Assembly (NCBI RefSeq): GCF_038419845.1
Contig: NZ_JBCAQT010000005.1
Span: 199,691 to 263,690, forward strand
DNA from: Marinimicrobium sp038419845
Lineage (GTDB): Bacteria; Pseudomonadota; Gammaproteobacteria; Pseudomonadales; Cellvibrionaceae
DNA: 64,000 bases
Reading direction: 5' to 3'
Part shown: piece after piece, positions 1 to 8,676 of the stretch
Layout: the number at the start of each line of letters is the position of its first letter
How positions within the stretch are numbered: position 1 is the stretch's first letter
Program-made: the position numbers and the translations under genes
Notes under the pieces: generated by a model
What the model was told of the DNA's origin: nothing
Seen by the model: only the letters and a program-made list of their open reading frames with translations
Databases searched by the model: none

Positions 1-138
1 GATGCCTGTGTGAAGATGGCACTTGTCATCGGTGCTTTTAGATGCTTTGCAAGACTCTGTACGCTTGCGCACAGATAATACGCGCCAACTGGGGGATGAT
101 TGGTGACGCACAAAAGAGCCACCAACCAAGGATTCTCT

Positions 139-1773
139 ATGAAAACCTCCAAACAACATCGCGGGCTCAAGCCACTGCACTGGCTGGTACTCCTGGTCTT
201 CACTGGTCTGGTCGGCTGCGACAGCGGCGGTGGCAGCAATGGCGGTAATAACAGCAGCAATAGCAGCAGTACTGCGACGGCCAGTAGCAGTAGCAGCAGC
301 GATTCCTCCTCGGCGTCCTCCGACTCCGAGCCCGAGCTGCGAGGCTTCGAAGTGTGGCTCGAGGGCGAGCAGTCAGTCCCCATGGTCCAGACCGACCAGT
401 CGGCCATGGCCAGCGTTACCATCAACGAAACCGATGGTCTGGTCACCGCCGAGATGGACCTCAATGACGTCTCAGGTGTCAATGCCGCCCATATTCACAC
501 GGGCGAGGTGGGCAGCAACGGGCCGGTGACGTTCGGCTTTAGCGATGCTGACGAAGACGGTGTCTGGAAGATTGAGGGAGAAGCCGTTACCCAGGCTCAG
601 TATGAGGCGCTGATTGCCGGCCAGTGGTACGTCAACGTCCATACCGAGCGCTATCCGGACGGAGAGATTCGCGGGCAGATCCTGACCGACACCCAGACTG
701 TCCACGCCTTTACCCTGTCCGGCGAGCAGGAAGTGCCGCCGGTAGAGACCGATGGCTACGGACAGGGCTACCTGCTGTATGACAGCAGCAATGGCATGCT
801 GACGCTCAACACCTGGGTGTGGAACCTCACCGCCACCGCCGCCCACATTCACCTCGCCGAAGCCGGCCTCAATGGTGACATCGTCGCCGGGTGGGAAGTG
901 AGCCCTGACGATGAGGGTGTCTGGCAAGTGCCCGAAGAGACCATCCTCGGCTCGGATGAAGTGCTGGCCCTCTACATGGCCAACCTTTACGTCAACATTC
1001 ACACCGAGGCCAACCCGGATGGCGAGATTCGTGGGCAGATCCTGCCGGAGGGGTACGAGCTGCTCCTGTTCGACCTGTCCCCGGGCCAGGAAGTGCCCCG
1101 CGTTGAGTCCAGCGCGAGCGGAGCCGGCTATGCCACCATCAATACCGAGACCGGTGGTCTGCGCCTGAATGCCTGGTCGATGAATATGCAAGCCACCGCC
1201 GCTCATATTCACGAGGCCGGCATCGGCGAGAACGGTGATGTGGCGATCGGCCTGGAAGAGAACACGGAGCAGGTCGGACTCTGGCAAATACCGGTGAATA
1301 CCGGGATGGAAGCCGAGACCCAGGCATTGCTGCTCTCCGGGGGCCACTATCTGAATATGCACTCGGATGAGTACCCGGATGGCGAAATCCGCGGCCAGAT
1401 TGTATCGGGCCCCTGGGATGTACTCACCTTTGCGTTGAGTGGAGCTCAGGAAGTGCCGCCGGTCGAGACCGAGGCCGAAGGCGATGGTTACGCGCTGCTG
1501 AATACCGAATTGGGTGACCTGACGATGGTGGTCAACACCCGCAACCTGGACACCGCCTCGGCGGCCCACATCCACACCGGCGCGGCCGGAGTGAATGGCG
1601 ATATTCTGCTGGGACTGGAGCAGGACGGTATCGACGCCTCGGTCTGGCGCCTGCCAGGAGATATCTCACTCGACGAGCCCACCCTGGCCGAACTCATGGA
1701 AGCCGGGCACTACGTCAATGTCCACTCCCCAAGCCACCCCGATGGCGAAATTCGCGGCCAGATTACCTATTAG
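139..1773 (+). CDS. CHRD-domain lipoprotein, four repeats
   Basis: A 544-residue secreted lipoprotein of unknown role. An AAGGA ribosome site six bases upstream selects the ATG at 139 over an in-frame TTG at 100. The N-terminus has a basic segment, a hydrophobic stretch and a lipobox ending in LVGC (Cys27). Then comes a Ser/Asn/Gly-rich linker to about residue 70, followed by four tandem units of about 118 residues. Each unit opens with a variant of LSGEQEVPPV, has an AAHIH motif in the middle and closes with YPDGEIRGQI. This is the CHRD pattern, first named from chordin. Bacterial CHRD proteins have no settled biochemical function. The downstream gene is convergent, so this looks like a single-gene unit. 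Confidence 0.88.
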   Translation: MKTSKQHRGLKPLHWLVLLVFTGLVGCDSGGGSNGGNNSSNSSSTATASSSSSSDSSSASSDSEPELRGFEVWLEGEQSVPMVQTDQSAMASVTINETDGLVTAEMDLNDVSGVNAAHIHTGEVGSNGPVTFGFSDADEDGVWKIEGEAVTQAQYEALIAGQWYVNVHTERYPDGEIRGQILTDTQTVHAFTLSGEQEVPPVETDGYGQGYLLYDSSNGMLTLNTWVWNLTATAAHIHLAEAGLNGDIVAGWEVSPDDEGVWQVPEETILGSDEVLALYMANLYVNIHTEANPDGEIRGQILPEGYELLLFDLSPGQEVPRVESSASGAGYATINTETGGLRLNAWSMNMQATAAHIHEAGIGENGDVAIGLEENTEQVGLWQIPVNTGMEAETQALLLSGGHYLNMHSDEYPDGEIRGQIVSGPWDVLTFALSGAQEVPPVETEAEGDGYALLNTELGDLTMVVNTRNLDTASAAHIHTGAAGVNGDILLGLEQDGIDASVWRLPGDISLDEPTLAELMEAGHYVNVHSPSHPDGEIRGQITY

Positions 1774-1843
1774 TCGGGCAATTGGCTAGCCAGAGGCCGG
1801 GCGCAACAAGCGGCGCCCGGCCGAGCCACCCTTCACTAACCCA

Positions 1844-3007
1844 TCAATCATTCATCGAGCTCTCTCGATGCATCTTCCTGACGCGCGCCATAAACAGTGA
1901 CTCTTCCGGCACGGAGACTGACGCCAGCAGTGCCTGCACAAAATCGTCGGGCGCCTGCATGTCGGAGCCTTCATCAGTGATGGGGAATGAAGCCCGGACT
2001 TTCACAAACTTGTCTTCTTTGACAAAAGTGTAAGTGGCGGTATAGACACGCTCTGACTGGCTGTTGGAATAATGCCCGTCCATAAAGCCCACCATGGGCT
2101 CTTCCTGTCCGGAGTCCCAGGGAGAGGCCCGGGAGGCATTCAGTTCAATATCCTTGATGTAACCCTCCTTCTCCATGTGCTGGATCTCGGCCCGTATATT
2201 CTCCATCTCGGATTCTATGACCTGCCGGGAGTCGCTCCAATCTGTGGAGCGGATCGGGTAGACAAAGACATCAATCCGGTCAAACGCGAACTGGTTGTGG
2301 TTGAAGCTGATCATGTTGCCCATAAAGGGATCGCGGTACCGGTACTGATCTATTTGCCGGTAGTTCGCCAGCTCTTCAGGGACGTCCAGCTGCGAGTAGT
2401 CACTGGATTTCAATGCCTCGGCCAATCGCTCCGGGGTAAATGGATTATGCTGATCAATGTCCTGCATCAGGCGCTCGGCCAGCAGGCGGGCAACAAACTC
2501 CGGGATTGGCTCAACTTTCTTGATGATTGATGCGGACTGGGTGGCCGAAAACTCGTGTGAAAACTGATCAACGACCTCCCCGCGCCAGAGCACGACAAAC
2601 TCGGCACTGAGCGTCATGTCGAAGTGTAGCGGTATCAGTGTCAGGCTGGCGCCGGACACAATCGCGTTGGCCAGCCCCTTCGCATCCTCCTGAACCTTCC
2701 GGGCGGATGATACAAGAACCTGATAGTCAGCCTGCACCTGGCCGTAACTCACGCCTTCAAACCGACCGCTATCGTTCAACGCATTGGCGAACGCATTGAT
2801 ATCGTATTGATTCTCTTCACAGCTGTTCCAGACGGACTGGTCCTTATGCGCCTTGCAGTCTTCCCTGAGCTCATCGCTTAACTCGGAGTAGAAAATGCTG
2901 ATGGCCGGAAGGTCCGGTTCAGCCGATCCTGAGCGGTCTCTGTTGGAGTCAGTCGTTGCGCAGGCCGTCAGCAAGAGGGCGAGGCAGGGGATGAGTAGTG
3001 TTTTCAT
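1844..3007 (-). CDS. Uncharacterised lipoprotein
   Basis: A 387-residue lipoprotein whose family I do not recognise. The ATG at 3007 is chosen because an AAGGGA site lies seven bases upstream and the first residues form a compact lipoprotein signal with lipobox LTAC (Cys16); an earlier in-frame start would add seven basic residues. The mature protein has a Ser/Asp-rich linker, then mixed alpha/beta sequence with no repeats and no further membrane segment. The C-terminal third has alternating beta-like strands (YTATYTF, KVRASF). It faces the CHRD gene and lies before the L,D-transpeptidase on the same strand. Periplasmic location is inferred from the signal only. Confidence 0.75.
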   Translation of the reverse strand: MKTLLIPCLALLLTACATTDSNRDRSGSAEPDLPAISIFYSELSDELREDCKAHKDQSVWNSCEENQYDINAFANALNDSGRFEGVSYGQVQADYQVLVSSARKVQEDAKGLANAIVSGASLTLIPLHFDMTLSAEFVVLWRGEVVDQFSHEFSATQSASIIKKVEPIPEFVARLLAERLMQDIDQHNPFTPERLAEALKSSDYSQLDVPEELANYRQIDQYRYRDPFMGNMISFNHNQFAFDRIDVFVYPIRSTDWSDSRQVIESEMENIRAEIQHMEKEGYIKDIELNASRASPWDSGQEEPMVGFMDGHYSNSQSERVYTATYTFVKEDKFVKVRASFPITDEGSDMQAPDDFVQALLASVSVPEESLFMARVRKMHRESSMND

Positions 3008-3136
3008 AAGATAGTCCCTTCGTTTCAATATTGGGTGCCACCTGGCATTAGTGTCTGATCGAAAATTGACGGTGTATTCTCAAGCGAGAGAGGACCCGGG
3101 AGCCAAAGCGGATCGCTAGCTGACACAAACCGCGCG

Positions 3137-3676
3137 TTACCACTCAATGCTGATTTTAGTGCCAACCTCGACCAGGCTCATGAACTCGTCCATTTCCGGG
3201 TTGGTGAGCGCGATGCAGCCATCGGTCCAGTCGAACTTCTGGACAATGGACGGCCTCAACCCCAACCCCTCGCGCTGGCCGTGCACCATGATGAATCCGC
3301 CCGGCGAGACCCCGTTCTGCAGGGCGTTCGCCGTATCGAACTCATTGGGGTAACTGATATGCATGGCTCGGTAGAAGGCGGAGTCTTCTTTCGTGTAGTC
3401 CAGGGTGTATTCGCCCTCCGGCGTTCGCTGGTCCCCCTCCTGCTGCTTGTGCCCCTTGGGGTTGCCGCCAAGGGCGATACGATAGGCTCTTACCACTTCA
3501 TTGTCAGCAATGAGGTACATTCTCCTTTCTGACTTGTCGACCTTCACCAGATCGATATCCGCATTGGCAGTACTCGCGAGAAACGCCAAGAGTAGAGCAG
3601 TGATAATATTTAGGACCGGCATCCCGGTACGGTGGCCCCCTGACAGGGGCTGGCGGTAGAGGGCTTGCAAATTCAT
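3137..3676 (-). CDS. L,D-transpeptidase (YkuD domain)
   Basis: A 179-residue periplasmic L,D-transpeptidase-like protein, the family that makes 3-3 peptidoglycan crosslinks or attaches or removes proteins at meso-diaminopimelate. A signal segment ends near ANA at residue 39. The catalytic domain spans about 42-179, with VHGQ (His132) and the TDGCIALTN box containing the nucleophile Cys154, a variant of the usual SHGC motif. TPEGEY and GGF strand motifs also fit the YkuD fold. Its ATG overlaps the TGA of a 45-codon upstream ORF (ATGA), supporting this start and translational coupling. The N-region of the signal is long, so Met19 is an alternative start. Confidence 0.85.
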   Translation of the reverse strand: MNLQALYRQPLSGGHRTGMPVLNIITALLLAFLASTANADIDLVKVDKSERRMYLIADNEVVRAYRIALGGNPKGHKQQEGDQRTPEGEYTLDYTKEDSAFYRAMHISYPNEFDTANALQNGVSPGGFIMVHGQREGLGLRPSIVQKFDWTDGCIALTNPEMDEFMSLVEVGTKISIEW

Positions 3677-3810
3677 TGACTGGCTCGATCAGCACACTTT
3701 ACGGACAGTTTAATGCCGAAATTCAGGGAATGCCAGAGCTGCCTTCTTCGTTTTTCTCTGACTTCATTTTCAATCGCCAAATAGTCCTTTATATCCTTTT
3801 GAGTAAACAT
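3673..3810 (-). CDS. Small 45-residue protein coupled to the L,D-transpeptidase
   Basis: A 45-codon ORF. It starts at ATG 3810 directly behind a strong CAGGAGG ribosome site and ends in a TGA that overlaps the ATG of the L,D-transpeptidase by four bases. The product is charged (KDIKD, ENEVREKRRR) with a short hydrophobic tail and one cysteine, and has no signal peptide. It may be a genuine small protein or a leader that couples ribosomes onto the transpeptidase cistron. No family is recognised. The near-ideal ribosome site and exact overlap are the support for it. Confidence 0.6.
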   Translation of the reverse strand: MFTQKDIKDYLAIENEVREKRRRQLWHSLNFGIKLSVKCADRASQ

Positions 3811-3987
3811 TGATCCTCCTGTTTATATTCCCAAACTATTGAACCCACTAAGAACGGCGCTAGCATCGTAGCCTTGGATCACTTCATGCGGGCTCGCACA
3901 GAGCATGCGCGCCATTGAGGGATGGTTGATACGGTTTGGGGTTGCGGCAGAGCCCAGGTAATCGCATCGTTCAAAAACTCAAGGCCC

Positions 3988-4605
3988 TTACCCTTTACAC
4001 GGCGGAGCCAAGATCATCTGTACCCTGAACTCAATGTCGGCTCTCATGCTATCGGGATCTAACCCGGCGCGACACCGAAACACATAACCTTGCCGAAGGT
4101 CTAGCATCAGTCTCGCCCGCTCCAGGGAGGGAAGATCCTCGGGTAGCTCACCCCGGGCCTTTTCGAGTTCAAACCGTCTCGCAATTCGCGCGTCAGTATC
4201 CACAATGGCGTTTTGCAGTCGTTCTTGCGCACCCTCCACTTCCCCAGCGCTGGTTGAAACGCACGAGCTCAGAAAGCAGCCCCTCACTCCGCTGGCGTTT
4301 TCGGTGCTGTAGTCGATAACGGTCCTCAAGAAAGAACGCACGGCCTGAGTAATATCAGGTTCGGTTTCAAACACAACCAGTGGCGCACAAGCGTCGTTTG
4401 AGGCGTAGTAGTCAATTGCCTCGAGATAAAGCCTGTGCTTGTCCCCAAACGCGGCGTATAGGCTTGGACTATTAATTCCCATCGCAGAAGTCAGATCTTT
4501 AATCGATGCTCCCTCGTAGCCTTTCGCCCAAAACACATGCATTGACGCCAAAAGCGCTTCACTTCGGTTGAAAGAGAGCGGTCTACCAGCTCTTTTTTGT
4601 GTCAT
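3988..4605 (-). CDS. TetR/AcrR-family regulator
   Basis: A 205-residue TetR-type repressor. The N-terminal helix-turn-helix domain covers about residues 12-60, with the typical FWAKGYEGASIKDLTSAMGI and SLYAAFGDK elements of the AcrR/NemR-like subgroup. The rest is the alpha-helical ligand and dimer domain, containing several cysteines (GCFLSSC). It is divergently oriented from the nine-gene flavoenzyme/exporter run that begins at 4840, with an AT-rich 234-bp spacer between them. That layout makes it the likely local regulator of the run, responding to a substrate or product; this is inferred from position only. Confidence 0.88.
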   Translation of the reverse strand: MTQKRAGRPLSFNRSEALLASMHVFWAKGYEGASIKDLTSAMGINSPSLYAAFGDKHRLYLEAIDYYASNDACAPLVVFETEPDITQAVRSFLRTVIDYSTENASGVRGCFLSSCVSTSAGEVEGAQERLQNAIVDTDARIARRFELEKARGELPEDLPSLERARLMLDLRQGYVFRCRAGLDPDSMRADIEFRVQMILAPPCKG

Positions 4606-4839
4606 TCGTTACAAATCCTGTTAAATTTTCAACTGTGTAAATTTTATACTGTTTGTCACATAAAACCAAGTTTTTGCACTTTATAGCACGTTGTACACCC
4701 TTGTGGCGGTGCTTAAATACTATAAATAAGTCATTTCTGAAACGTTGATAATTTAATGAATGCGCTCCATTACTATTGACCTTTTCTTCTTTATCTAATT
4801 AAATATCGATCGTTACAAAATTAGACAGGAGGAAAGACA
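4606..4839. promoter_or_regulatory. Divergent AT-rich control region
   Basis: A 234-bp spacer between the TetR gene and the divergent operon, clearly richer in A+T than its surroundings. The decamer TCGTTACAAA occurs twice in the same orientation: at 4606-4615 against the tetR start, and at 4810-4819 just before the AGGAGG ribosome site (4827-4832) of the next gene. It could be a regulator-binding element, though it is not palindromic as TetR operators usually are. No confident -35/-10 pair was assigned. Confidence 0.35.
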
Positions 4840-5370
4840 GTGAGTTCTACCAAACTGGCGGCAGGGAAGGCACTGCCGGATATTGCCGTTGCGAAACTGG
4901 GCGGTGGAGAAATCCACCTGCCGACGCCTGCTAACTCCTTCAAGTGTCGATTGATAGTGGTGTATCGGGGCAAACACTGCCCCATTTGCACAAGTTACCT
5001 GGCGAAATTGAATGAGTTTCTCCCTGAGTTCCGACAAATTGGAGTCGATGTCGTTGCCATTTCTGCCGATACGGCAGACAAAGCGAAGGTCCACATGGAA
5101 AAGGTAGGCCCTGATTTTGAGGTGGGGTCCGACTTGAGCGTCAATCAAATGAGGGAGTTGGGAGTGTACATTTCCAGCCCTATTTCGTCGTCTGAAACCG
5201 ACCGGCCTTATGCAGAGCCCGCATTGTTCGTCGTTAACGCTCAGGGCGACCTGCAAATCATTGATATATCCAATGCTCCCTTTTCCCGTCCGGAACCAGC
5301 CTCAGTGTTGATGGGGCTGAAATTCATTCTCAATCCAGACAATAACTACCCCATTCGGGGCACTCATTAG
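4840..5370 (+). CDS. Peroxiredoxin-like (AhpC/TSA) protein
   Basis: A 176-residue thioredoxin-fold protein of the peroxiredoxin-like group. The start is GTG at 4840, behind an AGGAGG site. The active-site segment YRGKHCPIC (Cys47, Cys50) places a CxxC where the peroxidatic cysteine is expected. The following VDVVAISADTADKAK and ALFVVNAQGDLQ strands match the AhpC/TSA fold. There is no signal peptide, so it should be cytoplasmic. It is the first gene after the divergent control region and could detoxify peroxide leaking from the three downstream flavin monooxygenases, or act as an oxidoreductase in the pathway. That role is inferred from context. Confidence 0.78.
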   Translation: MSSTKLAAGKALPDIAVAKLGGGEIHLPTPANSFKCRLIVVYRGKHCPICTSYLAKLNEFLPEFRQIGVDVVAISADTADKAKVHMEKVGPDFEVGSDLSVNQMRELGVYISSPISSSETDRPYAEPALFVVNAQGDLQIIDISNAPFSRPEPASVLMGLKFILNPDNNYPIRGTH

Positions 5371-5487
5371 AAATCCACCTAATCCTGGGAGTTCTAGGCT
5401 CGTCAGGATTCGCGCAATTTAGACTCTGGCAAATATGTCAGGAAATTGAACATCAATCGATACTTCTACATCTTAGGGAGAGGGTGA

Positions 5488-7860
5488 ATGCACTCCAAAA
5501 ACGATAGAAATGAATGGGCCGGGCGTTTCGCGGACTGGGTGATTCGCTGGCGCTGGCTGGTGCTGATAGCGTCAGTGGTTCTGACAATCATGGCCGCATC
5601 TGGCGGTCGATTCCTTCAAATGAACAACGACTACAAAGTCTTTTTCAGTGAAGACAATCCCCAGCTTCAGGAATTCGAGCAGGTTCAGCGAACGTACACC
5701 AAGGTCGATAACATTCTGTTCGCCGTGGTACCGGCTGAGGGTGACGCGTTTTCAGCAAATTCACTGGCGGCGGTCGAGGAGTTGACGACCCGATCCTGGC
5801 AGTTGCCGTATTCTTTACGGGTGGACTCGTTAACAAACTTCCAGCATACCTACGCGGAGGGTGACAACCTGGTCGTGCAGGACTTGGTGGAGGGGGCCGA
5901 AAACCTCAGGCAGGAGGATCTGGCCAGAGTTAAACAGGTTGCGCTGAATGAGCCGGCGCTGTCAGGAAAGTTGGTTAACGCTGAAGGGTCGATTGCTGGC
6001 GTCAACGTGACTTTCCAGCTTCCAGAGAAGTCCATGGACGCGGGGCCAGAGGCGGTAACCGCCGCTAGAGAAATGATAGCCGATATTGAAGAAAAATACG
6101 GTGTACAAGTGCGTGCGACCGGTACGGTCATGTTGTTCAACGCGTTTTTCGAATCGTCTATGAAGGACATGGGTACACTGGTGCCGATGATGTACCTTGT
6201 CATCCTGCTGATTACCTTCCTATTGCTTCGCTCAGTGACGGCCACCTTAGTAACGACAGCCGTAATCGTGTTCTCTACGCTAACCGCCATGGGAGCGGCG
6301 GGCCACCTTGGGATACAGCTGACTCCCCCCTCGTCAGCGGCGACGACGATCATTATGACCCTGGCGGTTGCTGATTCAATCCATATCCTGGTCACCATGT
6401 TCGGTGGAATGCGGCAAGGGCTCGGAAAGATTGAGGCGTTAAGGGAAAGTGTCCGGGTCAATTTTGGGCCGGTATTTCTGACGTCTTTGACCACGGCTGT
6501 TGGCTTTCTTTCTATGAATTTCAGCGACGCTCTTCCATTTCGAGATCTGGGAAATATAACCGCTATAGGTGTGATGGCGGCGTTCTTCTTCTCAGTGGGG
6601 CTTCTGCCTGCGTTGATGGCTTTCCTGCCAGTGAAAGCGCGTGATAAAAAAAGCGAAACAGCTGTCGATCGAGCTATCAACCGCTTGGGTGACTTTGTGG
6701 TACTTCGCCACCGGCCAGTGTTGGTGGCCGTACTGCTGGTGTCGGTCACACTGTTGGCCCTCATCCCGTTGAATACGCTGGATGACAATTTTGTCACCTA
6801 TTTCGATGAATCCACGTCGTTTCGGCAAGATACTGACTTTATCAATGACAACTTATCGGGTATCTATCAGGTCCAGTATTCACTGGACTCAGGCACCAAT
6901 AACGGTGTCAGTGACCCGGATTTCCTCGAAAAGATAGATGGCTTTTCAAGTTGGTTGAGACAACAGCCTGAAGTGCGTCATGTCAATACGATTAGCGACA
7001 CGTTTCAGCGTTTGAATAAAAACCTGCACGCCGACGACCCCGCGTACTACCGCCTTCCCGAAAATCCAGAGCTGGCGGCGCAGTATCTACTGCTATATGA
7101 ACTCTCTCTTCCATACGGCCTGGACCTGAACAATCAACTGAATGTCAGCAAATCTTCTACTCAGTTGGTCGTGACCCTAAAGGACATGCCTTCCGCACAA
7201 CTGCGCGAGTTTGCAGAGAGGGGAACGCAGTGGCTTGAACAGAACGCGGAGATAGAAGCGCATGGTGTTGGCCCAGCAATCATGTTTGCCTACATCGCAG
7301 AGCGAAATATTAAAAACATGTTGCTGGGAACGTTCCTTGCGGTCATTGTCATCGCACTGCTGATTACAATCGCACTGAGAAGCGTTCGGTTGGGAGCGCT
7401 CAGCTTGATTCCCACGTTACTACCGGCAGGGCTTTCATTCGGTCTGTGGGGGCTTTTGGTGGGCGAAGTCAATGTCGCAGTGTCAATGGTGGCAGGTATG
7501 GCGCTAGGTATCGTAGTGGATGACACGGTTCACTTTCTTAGCAAATATCAGCGTGCGCGCAGGGAGAGAAGCCTCGATATTGAAGGAGCCATTCGGTACG
7601 CATTCTCTTCCGTAGGTGTTGCCATATTGGTGACTTCCATCATTCTTATTTCCGGTTTTACTGTACTTGCGCAATCGACGTTTGGAATGAACGCGAATAT
7701 GGCCATTTTGACCGCGATTACCATCTTCTTCGCGCTGGTTGCCGTATTTTCATTGCTTCCTTCATTGTTGTTGCTCGACCATCGGCGTGAACAACAGGAT
7801 ACTGAAACCACTTTGATCAGCGATAGCGAGGACGAAGATTATGTACATAACCCTGCCTGA
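5488..7860 (+). CDS. MMPL/RND-superfamily exporter (HAE3-like)
   Basis: A 790-residue inner-membrane transporter with the duplicated RND layout. A first membrane helix lies at about residues 24-42, a large periplasmic loop follows, then a block of helices at about 230-380. A second helix at about 415-435 and a second periplasmic loop are followed by a final block at about 615-765. Each helix block contains acidic GxxxD-like segments (ADSIHIL, VDDTVHFLSKYQRA) typical of proton-driven MMPL pumps. A strong purine-rich ribosome site precedes ATG 5488. The next gene overlaps its last 20 bases. With the LolA-like protein and beta-barrel that follow, it probably moves a hydrophobic compound or lipid. 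Confidence 0.9.
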   Translation: MHSKNDRNEWAGRFADWVIRWRWLVLIASVVLTIMAASGGRFLQMNNDYKVFFSEDNPQLQEFEQVQRTYTKVDNILFAVVPAEGDAFSANSLAAVEELTTRSWQLPYSLRVDSLTNFQHTYAEGDNLVVQDLVEGAENLRQEDLARVKQVALNEPALSGKLVNAEGSIAGVNVTFQLPEKSMDAGPEAVTAAREMIADIEEKYGVQVRATGTVMLFNAFFESSMKDMGTLVPMMYLVILLITFLLLRSVTATLVTTAVIVFSTLTAMGAAGHLGIQLTPPSSAATTIIMTLAVADSIHILVTMFGGMRQGLGKIEALRESVRVNFGPVFLTSLTTAVGFLSMNFSDALPFRDLGNITAIGVMAAFFFSVGLLPALMAFLPVKARDKKSETAVDRAINRLGDFVVLRHRPVLVAVLLVSVTLLALIPLNTLDDNFVTYFDESTSFRQDTDFINDNLSGIYQVQYSLDSGTNNGVSDPDFLEKIDGFSSWLRQQPEVRHVNTISDTFQRLNKNLHADDPAYYRLPENPELAAQYLLLYELSLPYGLDLNNQLNVSKSSTQLVVTLKDMPSAQLREFAERGTQWLEQNAEIEAHGVGPAIMFAYIAERNIKNMLLGTFLAVIVIALLITIALRSVRLGALSLIPTLLPAGLSFGLWGLLVGEVNVAVSMVAGMALGIVVDDTVHFLSKYQRARRERSLDIEGAIRYAFSSVGVAILVTSIILISGFTVLAQSTFGMNANMAILTAITIFFALVAVFSLLPSLLLLDHRREQQDTETTLISDSEDEDYVHNPA

Positions 7861-8662
7861 AAAACTTCAAGCGACTCTTTCGGCAGTACTGATTGTCGGC
7901 GCCCTTTGTAGTGGTGCCGCCCACGCGGAACCAGTTGACCCACAACCACAAGAAAGAGGTCTGGAGATCGCTGTTGAGGCTGATAAGCGTGATGCCGGCT
8001 TTGGCGATTCGAGAAACAGCATGGAGATGGTTCTTCGCAATCGGCATGGGGAGGAAACAGAACGAAGAATGCGTAGTAAAACGTTAGAACAAGAGAACGA
8101 TGGTGATAAAACCCTAATCGTATTCGACAACCCTCGAGATGTAAAAGGTACCGCGTTTCTATCGTTTACTCACAAGTCGGGGCCGGATGATCAATGGCTA
8201 TACCTTCCAGCACTTAAGCGAGTAAAACGTATTTCTTCAAGTAACAAATCCGGCCCTTTTATGGGAAGCGAGTTTGCATTTGAAGACCTTTCTTCCCAAG
8301 AGGTTGAGAAGTACACATACAAGTACTTGCGGGATGAGGTCTGGGAGGAGAGAGATCACTTCGTAATAGAGCGTGTGCCAGTCGACCCAAAATCCGGGTA
8401 CTCCCGTCAGGAGGTATGGCTTGATAAGGACCACTACCGTGTTTGGAAAATCGACTTCTACGATCGGAAAGGCGACCTACTGAAAACGCTCTCAGCATCG
8501 GATTACAAACAATTCCTAGATGAGTACTGGAGGGCCCGACAGTTCGCAATGGTCAATCACCAGACGGGAAAAAGCACCGACCTATATTTTAACGATTGGC
8601 AGTTCGATAACGGGTTTTCCGATCAGGACTTCAACAAGAATAGCTTGCGACGGGCCAGGTAA
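7841..8662 (+). CDS. LolA-like outer-membrane lipoprotein-sorting family protein
   Basis: A 273-residue periplasmic protein with a signal peptide cleaved near AHA (residue 29). The mature part alternates beta strands and contains motifs of the LolA-like 'outer membrane lipoprotein-sorting' family: DNPRDVKGTAFLSF, DDQWLYLPALKRVKRISS and a later QEVWLDKDHYRVWKIDFYDR. This fold binds lipophilic cargo in its groove. The gene overlaps the exporter gene by 20 bp, and a beta-barrel gene follows 14 bp later, so the three are almost certainly translated together. It is likely the periplasmic shuttle between pump and outer membrane. It is not the housekeeping LolA. Confidence 0.82.
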   Translation: MYITLPEKLQATLSAVLIVGALCSGAAHAEPVDPQPQERGLEIAVEADKRDAGFGDSRNSMEMVLRNRHGEETERRMRSKTLEQENDGDKTLIVFDNPRDVKGTAFLSFTHKSGPDDQWLYLPALKRVKRISSSNKSGPFMGSEFAFEDLSSQEVEKYTYKYLRDEVWEERDHFVIERVPVDPKSGYSRQEVWLDKDHYRVWKIDFYDRKGDLLKTLSASDYKQFLDEYWRARQFAMVNHQTGKSTDLYFNDWQFDNGFSDQDFNKNSLRRAR

Positions 8663-8676
8663 GGACTCTGTATAAC

